A stretch of 64,000 nt of DNA from Culex pipiens pallens (Eukaryota; Arthropoda; Insecta; Diptera; Culicidae), in NCBI RefSeq assembly GCF_016801865.2, contig NC_068937.1, positions 95,378,500 to 95,442,499 on the forward strand, read 5' to 3'. Below are positions 45,622 to 57,135 of the stretch, one piece after another. The notes below the pieces were generated by a model. That model worked only from the letters and a program-made list of their open reading frames with translations, did no database searches and was not told the DNA's origin. The translations under genes were made by a program, and so were the position numbers. Every line of letters begins with the position of its first letter. The stretch's first letter is position 1.

Positions 45622-46968
45622 TACCCGAGCAGGGGTAAATAACACGGGAATACCAAATTTTGGTATTACTTGGGCAAATAACAGCGACCAAAATGTGCCC
45701 TTGGTTGCCCAGTAATAGATGGTAAAATACCATGAAATCATACCAAAATCTTGTATGTGGAAGGGCGCAACAATACCAAACCATGTTATTCCAAGGGTAA
45801 AAAAATACCACAAAATAAAACCATTTCAATACCAAGTTGAGGTCTTCTGGATTTTTGAACATTGCTTGAATACCAAAACTTGGTATTGCCATGGTTTTAA
45901 TTTTAGGTACTCCCGCGCCCTTGGAAAATCATATTTTGGTATTCCTGTGGTCTTCCACATACATGATTTTGGTATGATTTCATGGTATTTTACCATCTAT
46001 TACTGGGCAACCAAGAGCACATTTTGGTCGCTGGTATTTGCACAAGTATTACCAAAATTTGGTATTTTCATACCATTTTTTGTGCAACATTTGCAGTTAG
46101 TGAAAAAAACGGAAATGATCCATATGAAACAGCAAAATCTACTCACCTGATGATTCCATGTTGTTCTTAGTGATATTCTTCACCACATCGAATGCATTTG
46201 TCATTGATGAACGGCCTGTGCTTGAAGTTCTTGAAGCTTCTGAAAAAATAACAAGATTGAAAAATAAGTATTATTAAAATGAAACTGGATTGAAATTCAC
46301 CAAAATTCAATAATCTGTTGATTGATTCGTTTTTCAAAGTACTTGGTTATCCCGACTTAGAGAAATTTCAACGTGTTTGAAAAAAATATTAGTGGGCATA
46401 TCACAAAAAAAATTAAATCAGCTTTAACATTTTTGGGTTTCAAGTCCTTTTAGCGCAAAATTAATTATCTCGTCAAAATTTTTGAAAAATTTCGATAGTT
46501 TCAGAGAAAATTGATGAAACCTTTCAATACCAAAATAATACCAAAATGTGGCATCCTGACTTAGAAAATTTTCCACAATTTCAAGTAATTTCTTTAGGGG
46601 GTATATCAAAAATGTTTAAAATCAAGTTTGAAATTTCCGGTTTTCAATTAAAGCATTTGCTTTGATACATCATTTTAGTGCAAAATTAATTATTTTGTCA
46701 AAATTGGTCAAAATTTTCCCATAGTTTCAGAGGAATTTGATAAAATACTGTAATACCAAAAGAATACCAAAATGTGGTGTTCGACCATTGACAAATGCTG
46801 CAATTTTGCAATATTAAAACAATACCTTAAATTGGTATGATACCATATTTTGCTCTTGCATAATCCTTAAGACAAATTTTAAAGGGTCCAGGAATACCAA
46901 AATTTGGTATTGATACCAGAGAAAGGTATTATTACGCATTTCCCTTGTTATTTACCCATGCTCGGGTA
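45622..46968. mobile_element. TACCCGAGCA TIR element, full copy (1347 bp)
   Basis: Ends TACCCGAGCAGGGGTAAATA (45622) and TATTTACCCATGCTCGGGTA (46968) are inverted, with TA edges. It is full of ATACCAAA/TTTGGTAT motifs, so many internal stems can form. A ~93-bp exon-like block with splice sites lies on the minus strand at 46147-46239. Related copies: 54100-54842 (shorter, opposite orientation), 19131-19732 and 17685-18000 (fragments). Confidence 0.88.
46147..46239 (-). other. Exon-like block inside the TACCCGAGCA element
   Basis: Minus strand: acceptor TATTTTTTCAG, 93 bp, donor GTGAGTAG. One frame is open throughout (EASRTSSTGRSSMTNAFDVV and onward). Another reads PFINDKCIRCGEEYH before a stop; the copy at 54242-54318 has no stop at that place and reads CIRCGKEYHQEQH, a Cys2-His2-like spacing. 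It may be a remnant transposase exon or a captured host exon. I do not recognise the protein. Confidence 0.5.
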
Positions 46969-47330
46969 ACTGTAATGCACTTTAAAACACTTTTTCCATT
47001 CAAATGTTGAAACCATGGCTCGTAAATTCAATTTTTAAGCTTTTTTTTTTGCCCTTTTTTGGTCATATGCGAGGGACATAAACATGAAAAAATATTTGCA
47101 ACGGCATAAAAATTCAACGCTATTATGGTGATGCATAAAAAAATATTTTTCCTGTTTGCTATTCTTAGAGAAGCTATCTTTTTTTTAAGCAAATTTGTAG
47201 GAAATTTAATCCTTTTAGAAATTATATTATTAGAGATGGTTAAGCTTGGTTATGCCTTCTACACGTTAAAAAAAGTCACAATTTTAAAAAATAACTTCAT
47301 TAAAACGGTGCACGATATAAATTTTTGTTT

Positions 47331-47862
47331 AAAGTACATTTTGTAAAAGTAAAATAAATCTTTCCCAGTTCAATTTCAATTCAATTAGTGTTTATTAGTA
47401 AATAATCAATTTACAATTTCGTGTTTCTTATAACCTAATAGAGTTTTGGAGTTCCTTTACACTATAATTCATTTAGATGTAATTGGATATTCTAACAATA
47501 GATTTGGCAAGAGAAATAAAAAAATTAAAAAAATTAACCTTCGAGATTATCTTTCCCAGTTCCTGAGGGGAACACCCTTGAGGAGTATCGGGGCCGGCAT
47601 TTACAAAGCGGATTCAGTGGCAGTTTTTCACTCAACTAATGTTAACATGTTAAGGTTAATGTTAACATTCCATAGGTCGCCTTCCTAAGGTGTCGTTGAT
47701 AAGGTCCAGTCTGTGACGATACACTACCTTCCCTCGAATCGAATCGAAGGGAAAAGATCACCCAGTTGTGTTGGTCCGAGCCGGGATTTGAACCCCGATC
47801 TACCGCTTACGAGACGGAAGCGTTACCACTTAGCTACGTGGCTCGGTCAAAAGTACATTTTG
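47331..47862 (-). mobile_element. tRNA-derived SINE, ~506 bp, 13-bp target duplication
   Basis: The body is 47344-47849 between perfect AAAGTACATTTTG repeats (47331-47343, 47850-47862). Read on the minus strand it starts GACCGAGCCACGTAGCTAAG with an A-box-like AGCTAAGTGGTAACG and a B box GGTTCAAATCC, the tRNA-like head. The ~420-bp remainder ends in an AT-rich tail. GTTAACATGTTAAGGTTAAT (47640) is a small internal palindrome. Confidence 0.85.
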
Positions 47863-47869
47863 AGTACAA

Positions 47870-49600
47870 ATTTAATTTTACACAAAAATAAAGTCAAACA
47901 AGTTGTTTGACTTTTTTCCACGTTATTCAAATGCCGCGATCTTTTTAAACTGAAAAAAAACACTGCCAAAAGAATTTTGATCAACTTGTGCCATTTCTCA
48001 AAAGATGCAATTTTTTGTCGCTTAAAACCTGCCCAAAAATGTTTTTTTAATGCTTATTTTGTGCATTTTAATATATTGTGTAAAAAGTTAAATTTAAAAA
48101 ATGGGTAATTTTTTTAGAGTAATTTTTTTCTCAGAGATCTAACAAGCAATATCTACAACTTTGCTGAACCATTCTAGAGATACAGATTATTGAAAATGTT
48201 ATGGACAGTTGCCAAAATTGTATGGAGGCTTATTTTGACAAACTAATGATGTAAATCTCTGGTTACTTTGCAATACGTCGTAACAGCTTTCGCGAACTCC
48301 GACTCTTATTGGATTATTTCTCTGACACAAATCCATTTTTCATTGTTTTTCAGTAAAGAGCATTTAAAGGTCGTGCAGATGATTTATTCAAAGCATTTTT
48401 TGAATTTGATAATTCGTAAATTGGTAGATAACCGATCAAAATACAGCTAAGTTTACAACTGGCGTGTAGGACCTTTTGAAAACTATCCTGGTCATCTTTG
48501 ATCTTGGAAAAGGTTCACACAAAGTTCCATCCAATTCAAAAAACATAATAATTCAATTTCCAAAAAATGCTAAACTAAATAAGAATCTCTATGCATTTGA
48601 ATTTTTCTAAATATTTAGGATTTAGATTTTTGATTTTTTGTACAGATTTTTAAGTAACCTGGCCTTATAGTTGGAATAAATATTTGTTAAAACAGATTGG
48701 TAGAGAAAATTCTTACTTATAAAACCCTTTTTAATGTTTTTAAATCGATTTTGACTGTCAAAAAATATTCCAATGCAAACACAACCATTTTGAGGATATT
48801 TTTTGAGTGACAAACATGGTCCTAGAGAATCAAGGTCACCCGAAGTTTGCATGAAAAAAATATGTTTTCAAATTGGAATAACTTCTGACATTCAAATTAG
48901 ATCAACAAACCTTAAAAAAGGATTTTAAAGTAAGAATTTTCTCTTTAAATCTGTTAAAACATTTTTTTAAGATATCGATCCACCTATTAGTCCAGGTCAT
49001 TTAAAAATTCGTACAAAAAATCAAGAACCCAGACCGATAGAATTTGGATAGAATATTTCTGTAGTTTTTTTTTTGAAAAGGTCCAATAAACCAAATTTTC
49101 AGTTTTTGCTTTTTGAGTGTTTTTAATACCCCTGACTCAAGGTGGTTTCAAAAACGCCCAAAAAGCAAAAACTGGAATTTTCAACAAAAAAAACTCCAGA
49201 TTTCATTCATACAGATGAATCTACGTTAGGGTATCTCGGTTTAAACAAATTGCACCAGCCACGCCGTGTGGAAGAATTGCCCGGAAAGCTTTTGCATTTG
49301 ATTGTGAAGAAGGCATCAATCACGGAAGTGGTTTAAAAATGTGTTTTTTGTTATGAAACCTTGCAAAAAAAATTTTTACAGTACAAATTTTAAGAGCAGA
49401 CAATTACAAACTACAGTTTGCACTTTTTTTTGTTAAAACTTCGGTAAAAAAAAATCTAAAGATCAATAATTCCAACTGTAACCATGTACAATGCATTTTA
49501 CAACCTTTTTGCAACCGATTTTGGCTAAAGTCCGGAAGATTGACAGCTCGATACTTATGATTCCTTTTTTACTAAGCTTGGAATACTTTTACGACTTCTA
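47870..49600. other. AT-rich sequence with decayed repeat pieces
   Basis: 48120-48260 is a diverged relative of the giant foldback arm (ACAACTTTGCTGAACCATTC, AACTAATGATGTAAA). The 64-codon frame at 49142-49336 is unrecognised and not called. Confidence 0.4.
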
Positions 49601-49659
49601 GATACGAAAACGAAGTTGACTTTATAGCTGTTGGTCACCATTGCTAGTACCAACCACTA

Positions 49660-49870
49660 GTGTCTTCCTTTTTATCTACAAGGACTTCGCCGCCCTGGGC
49701 TCCTAAGTGTATGAAAGTATGGCACGGAGCGACGGCGCCGAATACCCATATTTACACAAAGAATTTTAGAGCACCCGCCGCGGGATTCGAACCGGCGACC
49801 TCTGGATTGTGAAGTTTAATAGATACATTCCATCATATTAAACTTCAGTTACCATTGGAATAAAACTAAA
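49660..49870 (-). mobile_element. tRNA-like SINE fragment
   Basis: The minus strand has GGTCGCCGGTTCGAATCCCG, a strong B box (GGTTCGAATCC), followed by CGGCGGGTGCTC. No clear A box or target duplication is seen; AAGTTTAATA...TATTAAACTT (49819-49847) forms a hairpin where the 5' tRNA half should be. Confidence 0.5.
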
Positions 49871-52800
49871 ACTTATACTTTTTTTTGCTTTTCTTCCAAT
49901 GAATTTATGCTGAATTCTTTTGGGAAATTTCATTGAGATTAAAATTCAGTTAACTTTGATATTGTTGTGATCAACATATTCCTGCAATACCTAAAATAAA
50001 TTTTCAAGAAAAGCTCATTTTCCAAACAGTCTTCTTGCCCCCTGTTAGACAAAAAAGGTCCATTCTCCAGACATTGGTAGCAGCCTCCATTGATAAACAC
50101 ACCGGACTACAGCGTTAAGCCGTTATGCAATCGCTAAATTGAGTTTAAAAGATTTTACTTTCAATCCGGTGCATTTTCAGCGCTGAAGGGTGTTCTCCAA
50201 CGGCTCTATCGTTTATTATATGAGGAGAGGCACGGGCCCACCTATAAAGTTGGCCGGCAGAAACAAATGGTTCAAAAATCGCGCTGTTATGGCTCGCGTT
50301 GCCCCTCAATAACTAGGTGAATTACATTAAAAAACATTCGTACCACCACGGTCGAGCTGTGTGGTTTAGTGAGTGAAGGAACGTGATATTTTCTTCCTTC
50401 ATTTTGGTGGAGTATCGGCGTGAACGTGTACTACTACTGGGCAGTAGGCCATACTTTGGCCCAGCTTTGGCACTTTGGTATGCGAGAAGTGGCCTACTAA
50501 GGGTAGCGGGGACACTTGATTCGAGTTCACTCAATAGAGGCGGAAATTTGAACGGAGAAATGGTAAAAAATTGCAAATTTATCTGATTTTGGTATTCTTT
50601 GTTACGGTTTTATTAGGGTAACAGTGTTGCCAATAGAGTTATCTACGTGCGCATGTATTGCGTGTACGTACACGAAAAAAAGTGAGGTTAAAATTTGTCC
50701 GGCCAGCAAAATCAAATGGTGCGCTAGTGTGTGTGCGCGAAACGTCATAAAGCTCTATTGAATTGCACTTGAAAATGATGACATAAACATATTTTTGACA
50801 AATCAGATGATCAAGGCCGAAACTTTAATAATTAATCGTTTATGATGTTATGCAGTTCTGAAAAATTTCAAAAAACTCTAATTTAGGTTATTTCGACGTC
50901 GTCGTGTGCGACAAACGTCATTTCGACGTTCCGAGCAAAACGCGTTTTAATATTTGACCTTGAAGAAACAAAAACTAGAGCACGCAATGTAAACAATAAC
51001 AAACACGTTTTGTTTGGCTGACCATTCTGTGCATTGTCCCGAAGTTTTGTTGAAGTTGGTTGCTGGAGTTTCGAGTTATAATTACAAATGTTTACGGTAG
51101 TCTAACTTGTACGTGCGTCAAACGCGTTCTGACCTGAAATCCCTTTGGCCAATTGTCGCACTTACATCAATTTTCAGGGAGTGACAAGATAGCACGACAA
51201 GATTGAAACTACTTTCATATGAAAAGTGACAAAAAATTTCGAAGCTTTTTTGGTTTTTATTGAATATCTCAGGATTGAAATCGAATTCTGGGGATCTGTA
51301 CAGGTCAAAAGATGAGGCATTGTGATCTGCACAAAATGGCGTTCTTAACTCAATTCGGCCCAAAATGCACGTACGACAAATTAGCATGACGGCGACGATT
51401 TGGAAAGTTCATGGGACAAAAATAATAGTTTAATTATTAATATTTTTATTATTTTTCTTCGATTTGATTCTCAAGGTTCCATTTCAAGAACAGTGTTGCC
51501 AGTTTAAGTAGTAAATTGACAAACCTTATAATAAAAAAAAAAAAACAGAACATTCTGCTTAAATGTCCAAAGTTGCCCCACCTGCAAAGGTGCCGGATCT
51601 ACAAACCTCTCAAACGATCATGAAGCCCTGAAAAAAAGACCGTGGCGTTTTATGCCTCACTCCGCCACTTGCGTCGTCAGTGTTGTTGCAAAATGTTCAA
51701 CATTGAAACGTCGCGCGGGCCGGTTTTCGCGGCATTCTACGGCCACTCCGCCGACCACACAATAGAATTCAAACCACCATCATGCTGAACCCCCCCTCCT
51801 CCTCCCCTTAATGATTTGTTAAGGTGCTACGACCGAACAAAGCCGCTCAACAAACTATTTCGGAAGCATAGAAAGTGACCTCCACGGTTGTCGGAGTGGC
51901 AGCTGCATTCCGCAATGATCAGTTTTTCCGGAAGTTATTAATTCATTTGGCTAGAACGATGCAAACTGGCGTGAGCACCGAATTTGGAGACGAGCCAAAC
52001 AAAGATGGCCGCCCCGGCCAGCTGTCAAATTGGCAGTGGTGCCAAACGACCGTTTAAGTGTCTATGGCGAGTCCATCGACCACAAAATTACTGGTTTCGC
52101 TTTCGAGGCTGCACTGGCGGTGGTTAATCGAATAAAATACAATTTGAATAACAATATCTATCCACATCTAACGAACCAGACTCTCCGGTCCAGTTCTTTG
52201 CGCCCCTCCAAAATCCATTGAACGCGCAGCGTTGTGGCATTCGACAAAACACATAAGATTCGAATCGGAATCGGAATTGGGCGGCGGCCTTAGACCGCCA
52301 AGCTTAGTCAAGTCTCACGATCAGCCAAAATGGCAACCAAAACGGCACTATTGGCACCTTGAAATTGAAGTCGCCGCCGCCACTTTTGCCAATTTTCTGG
52401 TCAGTGATTCAATTTAAGCAACGCTTTTGACCAAAGCGTGAATACTTGCTTGTTTTAAGCCAGGCGGTGCGCCACATAACCTCAAACTCACCCCCAGCAA
52501 GCCGCGAGAATTGAATGACTTTGGCTGGGACAGAGTGCGCAGAAGGCCTACTTTTCGTAATTTGCTTAGAATGGTGCCAGCTGGATTCTTTTGAAATGTA
52601 GAACTCTTTGCTGGAAACACTGTAATTTTGTAATCCATATTGTTTTGAAATTGATAATCTGACAAACTTGACAACACTGAAATAACTCAAAATCCACAAA
52701 ATTTCCAAGTTATTTGTACGCACTTTCGGAAAACTGCTTAGCTGTGTGCTTTGTTCTGCGTGAGTAAACACAAACTCACACACATGTGGCGTCAAACGCG

Positions 52801-53184
52801 GAAACCCGCGTGTCCACGTGCCATGGTCTGTAAGTGTGTGTTGACTGAACCCATTCAGCAGACTACAAAAACCGTCAAAATAGTAAACATAGTGGACGAG
52901 CACACACAAAAATAAAAGTTAAATATTTTCATGTAAACGCACCCTATTTTGGGGCCAACCTTCCGGCCTGGCGATGATGACTTGGAGTCGCGACGACGTT
53001 AATCTAAGTAGGCAGTGTGCCAGGCTCTGCCGGTAGTTTCAAACCACGTGTCCGTGTTTGGGTGCGCTGGAGGACACGTACGGGACTGATTGAAAGTTTT
53101 AAGGAGTTTCCTGTAACTTGTGGCAAGCACTCGGTCCTAACCAGGTCCCAGTACCGAAAAGGACCTAATAAAAATAATTTTATG
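49871..53184. other. Intergenic region, mixed composition, no supported gene
   Basis: AT-rich to 51540, then GC-elevated to about 52420 and again near 52740-53170. The frame at 52409-52909 (166 codons, minus) overlaps a shorter frame, shows no domain and is probably chance. AAGATGGCCGCC at 52001 resembles a Pho/YY1 core. CTCGAC/TTCGACGTCG motifs cluster near 50895. Nothing here could be assigned. Confidence 0.35.
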
Positions 53185-53746
53185 AAAAAAACGTTACTTA
53201 ATCCACCAGAAGGTGGTTGCTGCCTTCCTCCTAAAAGCCTTGCAACCACACATTACGTAAGCTTTGGATAACGCTTACTTAGTAAAGACACTATACATCT
53301 GAGTGCTGCCATCTATGATAAATTTGATGAACCATTTGAAAGCACTGCAGTGTTTGTGTGCGTGCACTGAGTGGAAAGTTCCGACAGCTATCCGCCGGAG
53401 CTTTCAAATTATGTAAATAATGACCCTTTTTTGTATCAACCAAAACAGTTTTTCGAACATAACTTTTAAAGTACTGCAACAAACCGAATGAAATTTAAAA
53501 AAGACTTAAAGAACCTGGAGGCGAACCCAAAAACATAGATCCGGACAAAATCGGTCGAGCCAGTTCTGAGAAAAGTGAGTGAGAAAAAAATTCTACGTCC
53601 ATCCACACGCACAGACATTTGCTCAGAATTTGATTCTGAGCCGATATGTATACGTAAAGGTATATCTTGGAGGCTTTTTTAAAAAGTTCAATTTCTGAGT
53701 GATTTTATAGCCTTGCCTCAGTGAGGTGAGGAAGGCAACAATCCAA
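53185..53746 (+). mobile_element. Hairpin-ended repeat family, copy 1
   Basis: The start AACGTTACTTAATCCACCAG AAGGTGG contains CCACC/GGTGG. The end, GCCTTGCCTCA..GTGAGGAAGGC, is a hairpin followed by A-rich sequence. It carries the shared CACGCACAGACATTTG and ATTTGATTCTGAG motifs. Related to 55425-56181. Confidence 0.65.
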
Positions 53747-53756
53747 TAATCACAGA

Positions 53757-53925
53757 CAACATTTTGTGCAATTCCGAAAAACTTTTGAATTAGATTTTTA
53801 ACTGAAAGCTTTGATTCCTCGCTTTAGTTTGGCGTCCAGGTATTTGGTCAACTCAAAACCGAAAACAGTGTCGAAAAGAATTACTTTTTAATACAAGTGC
53901 TGAATAGTTGAACTTCAGCATTGTT
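53757..53925. repeat. Decayed stem-rich repeat
   Basis: TTGTGCAATTCCGAAAAA and AAGTGCTGAATAGTTGAACTT match pieces of 12420-12850 and 20430-21290. Confidence 0.45.
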
Positions 53926-54099
53926 ATTTTGGGTGATGATTTTTTTAAGTGTATCAATGTTCTACAAATTTGTAGAGCAGACTTGAGAGCAGATGTTATC
54001 AAGAGCGAGATCCAACTCAATCACCTTTTCAAGTTATCAACATTTCAAAATGGCGCTTTTCATAGTTTGTTGGCTGTAACTTTCGTTTAAATGGTCTGA

Positions 54100-54842
54100 T
54101 ATTCCCGAACATGGGTAGATAACAAGGGAAATGTGTAATAATACCTTTCTCTGGTATCAATTCCAAATTTTGGTATTCCTGGACCCTTTAAAATTTGTCT
54201 TAAGGATTATGCAAGAGCAAAATTGGGTATCATACCAATTTAAGCACAAGCCGTTCATCAATGACAAATGTATTCGATGTGGTAAAGAATATCACCAAGA
54301 ACAACATTGAATCATCAGGTGAGTAAATTTTGCTGTTGCATATGGACCATTTCCGTTTTTTCACTAACTGCAACTACTGCACTAAAAAATGGCATGAAAA
54401 TACCAAATTTTGCTATTACTTGTGCAAATACCAGCGACCAAAATGTGCCCTTGGTTGCCCAGTAATAGATGGTAAAAAACCATGAAATCATACCAAAACC
54501 ATGTATGTGGAAGACCTCAGGAATGCCAAAATCTGATTTTACAAGGGCGCGGGAATACCTAAAAATAAAACCATGGCAATACCATGTTTTGGTATTCAAG
54601 CAATGTTCAAAAATCCAGAAGACCTCAACTTGGTATTGAAATGGTTTTATTTTGTGGTATTATTTTACCCTTGGAATAACATGGTTTGGTATTGTTGTGC
54701 CCTTCCACATACAAGACTTTGGTATGATTTAATGGTATTATACCATCTGTTACTGGGCAACCAAGGGCACATTTTGGTGCCTGTTATTTGCCCAAGTAAT
54801 ACCAAAATTAGGTATTCCCGTATTATTTACCCCTGCTCGGGT
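54100..54842. mobile_element. TACCCGAGCA element, internally deleted copy (743 bp)
   Basis: The left end (ATTCCCGAACATGGGTAGATAA) is the diverged counterpart of the right end of 45622-46968, and the right end is TACCCCTGCTCGGGT. It is inverted relative to that copy and lacks ~600 bp, including the acceptor of the exon-like block (remnant 54242-54318, donor GTGAGT at 54319). Confidence 0.82.
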
Positions 54843-55091
54843 TTGTTCTCTTGGAAACAAAAATGTTTTTTTTATGAGCTCCTCAAATGTCTAGAAGACA
54901 CCAATTCTCTATTACGTGTCTTTTTATTTGGATGAAACTTTGTGCATGCATTTGCTACATTCAAAAGAATCCATTTGGCATTATTAGTATGTCAATACAA
55001 GGCTCCTTTTAATACTTATCTTTTAACAAAAAATGCAAATATATAATGATAACGGTGCACTTCATCAAAAATGTTTAAATAATTTCAATAG

Positions 55092-55307
55092 TACCGTCAT
55101 CTGGGGCGAATTGGGACTACAGTCAGAAAAGGGACAGCAGTTTTCAGAGCACTTAAAGCTTTTAAATTTGGAAACAGATGTACATTTTGTTGGCCTGAGT
55201 CTGTTCTAATCGAAACCAATAAAAAAATCAAAATATTGTGCTCCATCATGGTTAAAACTGCTGTCCCAATTCGCGCCATGTGTCCCGATTCACCCCAGTT
55301 GACGGTA
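55092..55307. mobile_element. 215-bp TA MITE, intact copy
   Basis: Ends TACCGTCATCTGGGGCGAAT and CACCCCAGTTGACGGTA with TA edges. The interior closely matches 43800-44018 (ATTTTGTTGGCCTGAGTCTG, AAAATATTGTGCTC). Confidence 0.9.
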
Positions 55308-55424
55308 CATTTGACTAGCAAAAGCATAATTTAGCTAACTCAAATTTACAATTGAAAATCTAAAAAAAAAAATCTGAATTTAGTTTGAAAATATTTTTGA
55401 ACTTCCCAAAAAAAACGTTACTTT

Positions 55425-56181
55425 ATCCACCTTTAGGTGGTTGGTGCCTTCCTCGCATTCATAAAGTGAATACACTACACAGCCTCAAAAAAGTGTATAA
55501 ATAACACTTATTTTTATCAAAATATCTGAGATCCGGCCTCAAAAAGTGTTTTAAAAACACTAAAGTACTTATAACTTTTGATAGGGTTGTCAGACCTTCA
55601 ATTTTTTGGACTTGTTGGAAAGGTCTTTTGATTACCTATCCAACGATGGGTCGCATGATAGATCCGGACAAATTTTCATCAAAATATTTGAGATCCGGCC
55701 TCAAAAAAGTGTATAAATAACACTTAAGTGCTCATAACTTTTGATGGGGTTGTCAGATCTTCAATCTATCAGACTCGTTGGAAAGGTCTTTCAAATACCT
55801 TTCTAACAATATATAGCATGACGGGTTTTTTTTCACAAAAACCACCCTTTTTACAATCTTCCGAAGTTTAGCTAAAATCGTTTTTTTAGCATAACTTTTG
55901 AAGTACTTTTCTAAACTTCATAATATTAACTAGGGTCTTGTGGGACCCCAAGACGGATCGAATAGGACCAAAACGGTCCAAATCGGTTCAGCCAGTTCGG
56001 AGATAACCGTGTGCATATTTTTCGTTGCACGGACTTACAGAAAAACACACGCACAGACATTTGTTCAGAATTTGATTCTGAGTCGAGAGGTATACGTGAA
56101 GGTGGGTCTACGAGGTCGAATAAAGAAGTTAATTTTTCGAGTGATTTTATAGCCTTTCCTCATTAAGGTGAGGAAGGCAAA
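55425..56181 (+). mobile_element. Hairpin-ended repeat family, copy 2
   Basis: It opens ACTTTATCCACCTTTAGGTGG (hairpin CCACC/GGTGG) then GCCTTCCTC, and closes GCCTTTCCTCATTAAGGTGA GGAAGGC followed by AAAA. Inside are two imperfect ~180-bp repeats (AAATATTTGAGATCCGGCCTC at ~55683 and AAATATCTGAGATCCGGCCTC at ~55519). Target duplication was not resolved. Confidence 0.7.
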
Positions 56182-56254
56182 AAGATACGCAATAAAAACA
56201 CTTTTTTGATGGGCCACCCTAGAGCTTTTCATATAAAATGCTGTAGAATGAACA

Positions 56255-56858
56255 GTTTTTCGTAAAATCGCGATAACTCGTGATGTTTATAAGCAAACCC
56301 CTTATGTCTATATATCAAAATTTTTGTAATTGTCTGCTCTACAACTTTGTAGAACATTGTTACACTCTAAAAAATAACCCTGCAAAGTTAGAAAAAACAC
56401 GAAATTTTAAAATGAAAATTTGTGTTCTAAACGAAAAAATGACCCTTCTGGGTCAATGTAGATTCGAAAATTACATTAAATTTCCCATAAAATGACATGT
56501 TCCAAAAATTTTTACAGTCGAGTAACGGAAAATGGGAGAATTTTTAAAACTTTTTTAGTGTTTTTTTCGATGAAAAGACGTTTTTTCGGAATTCTGAATT
56601 TTACATAAAAGTCCCTTTGACACCAAATTTCTATCTCATCACCGTTTCAGGCTGCAAATTATTGAAAAACACCTCTTTTTTCGCATATTCAAAAATGGAA
56701 GGGGTCGTACCGCCCCTCCGTCACGAGATATCAAAAAACGGACCTCGGATTCGTGATCAGGGACAAAAGTTACCCCTTAAGACAAAGTTTCACGCAAATC
56801 GAAGAGGGGTCAGGGCAACTTTTCCCGATTTCGTGTGAGTTGGTAGAGAATTACCCAT
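56255..56858. mobile_element. Solo arm of the TATGGGTAATTCTC element
   Basis: It runs from CGATAACTCGTGATGTTTAT (56270) to GAGAATTACCCATA (56847-56859) and matches 11717-12330 in reverse, including GACACCAAATTTCTATCTCA and CTCGGATTCGTGATCAGGGA. The partner arm is absent. Confidence 0.78.
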
Positions 56859-57135
56859 AGAGGATTTGTGTCATCGGCAAAGTTGTTTGAAATGGCTAGT
56901 ACTACAACACTGTAGAGAAAGTATACCTCTATCTCGTCTAGGAGCGAAGATAATTTTTGAAAATATTGAAATTTTTGGACCACCCTGGTATCGTTTGGAT
57001 CTTAACCAATGCTTCTTAAATACCGAAGCTCGAAAATGCATCCCTGAAGCGAGAATACACTTTCCCTGCTAAATTTGCGTTTCCGACCACTGTGCGACGT
57101 AAACCTAAATTGACTAATCAAAAAAACTTTTTTCT

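Noticed and set aside
47757..47849. tRNA gene on the minus strand
   Set aside because: It is the head of a SINE with a 13-bp target duplication; the 3' acceptor strand does not close properly.
52409..52909. 166-codon minus-strand frame
   Set aside because: No domain, no signal peptide pattern, no splice or promoter context; composition fits chance in a GC-elevated stretch.
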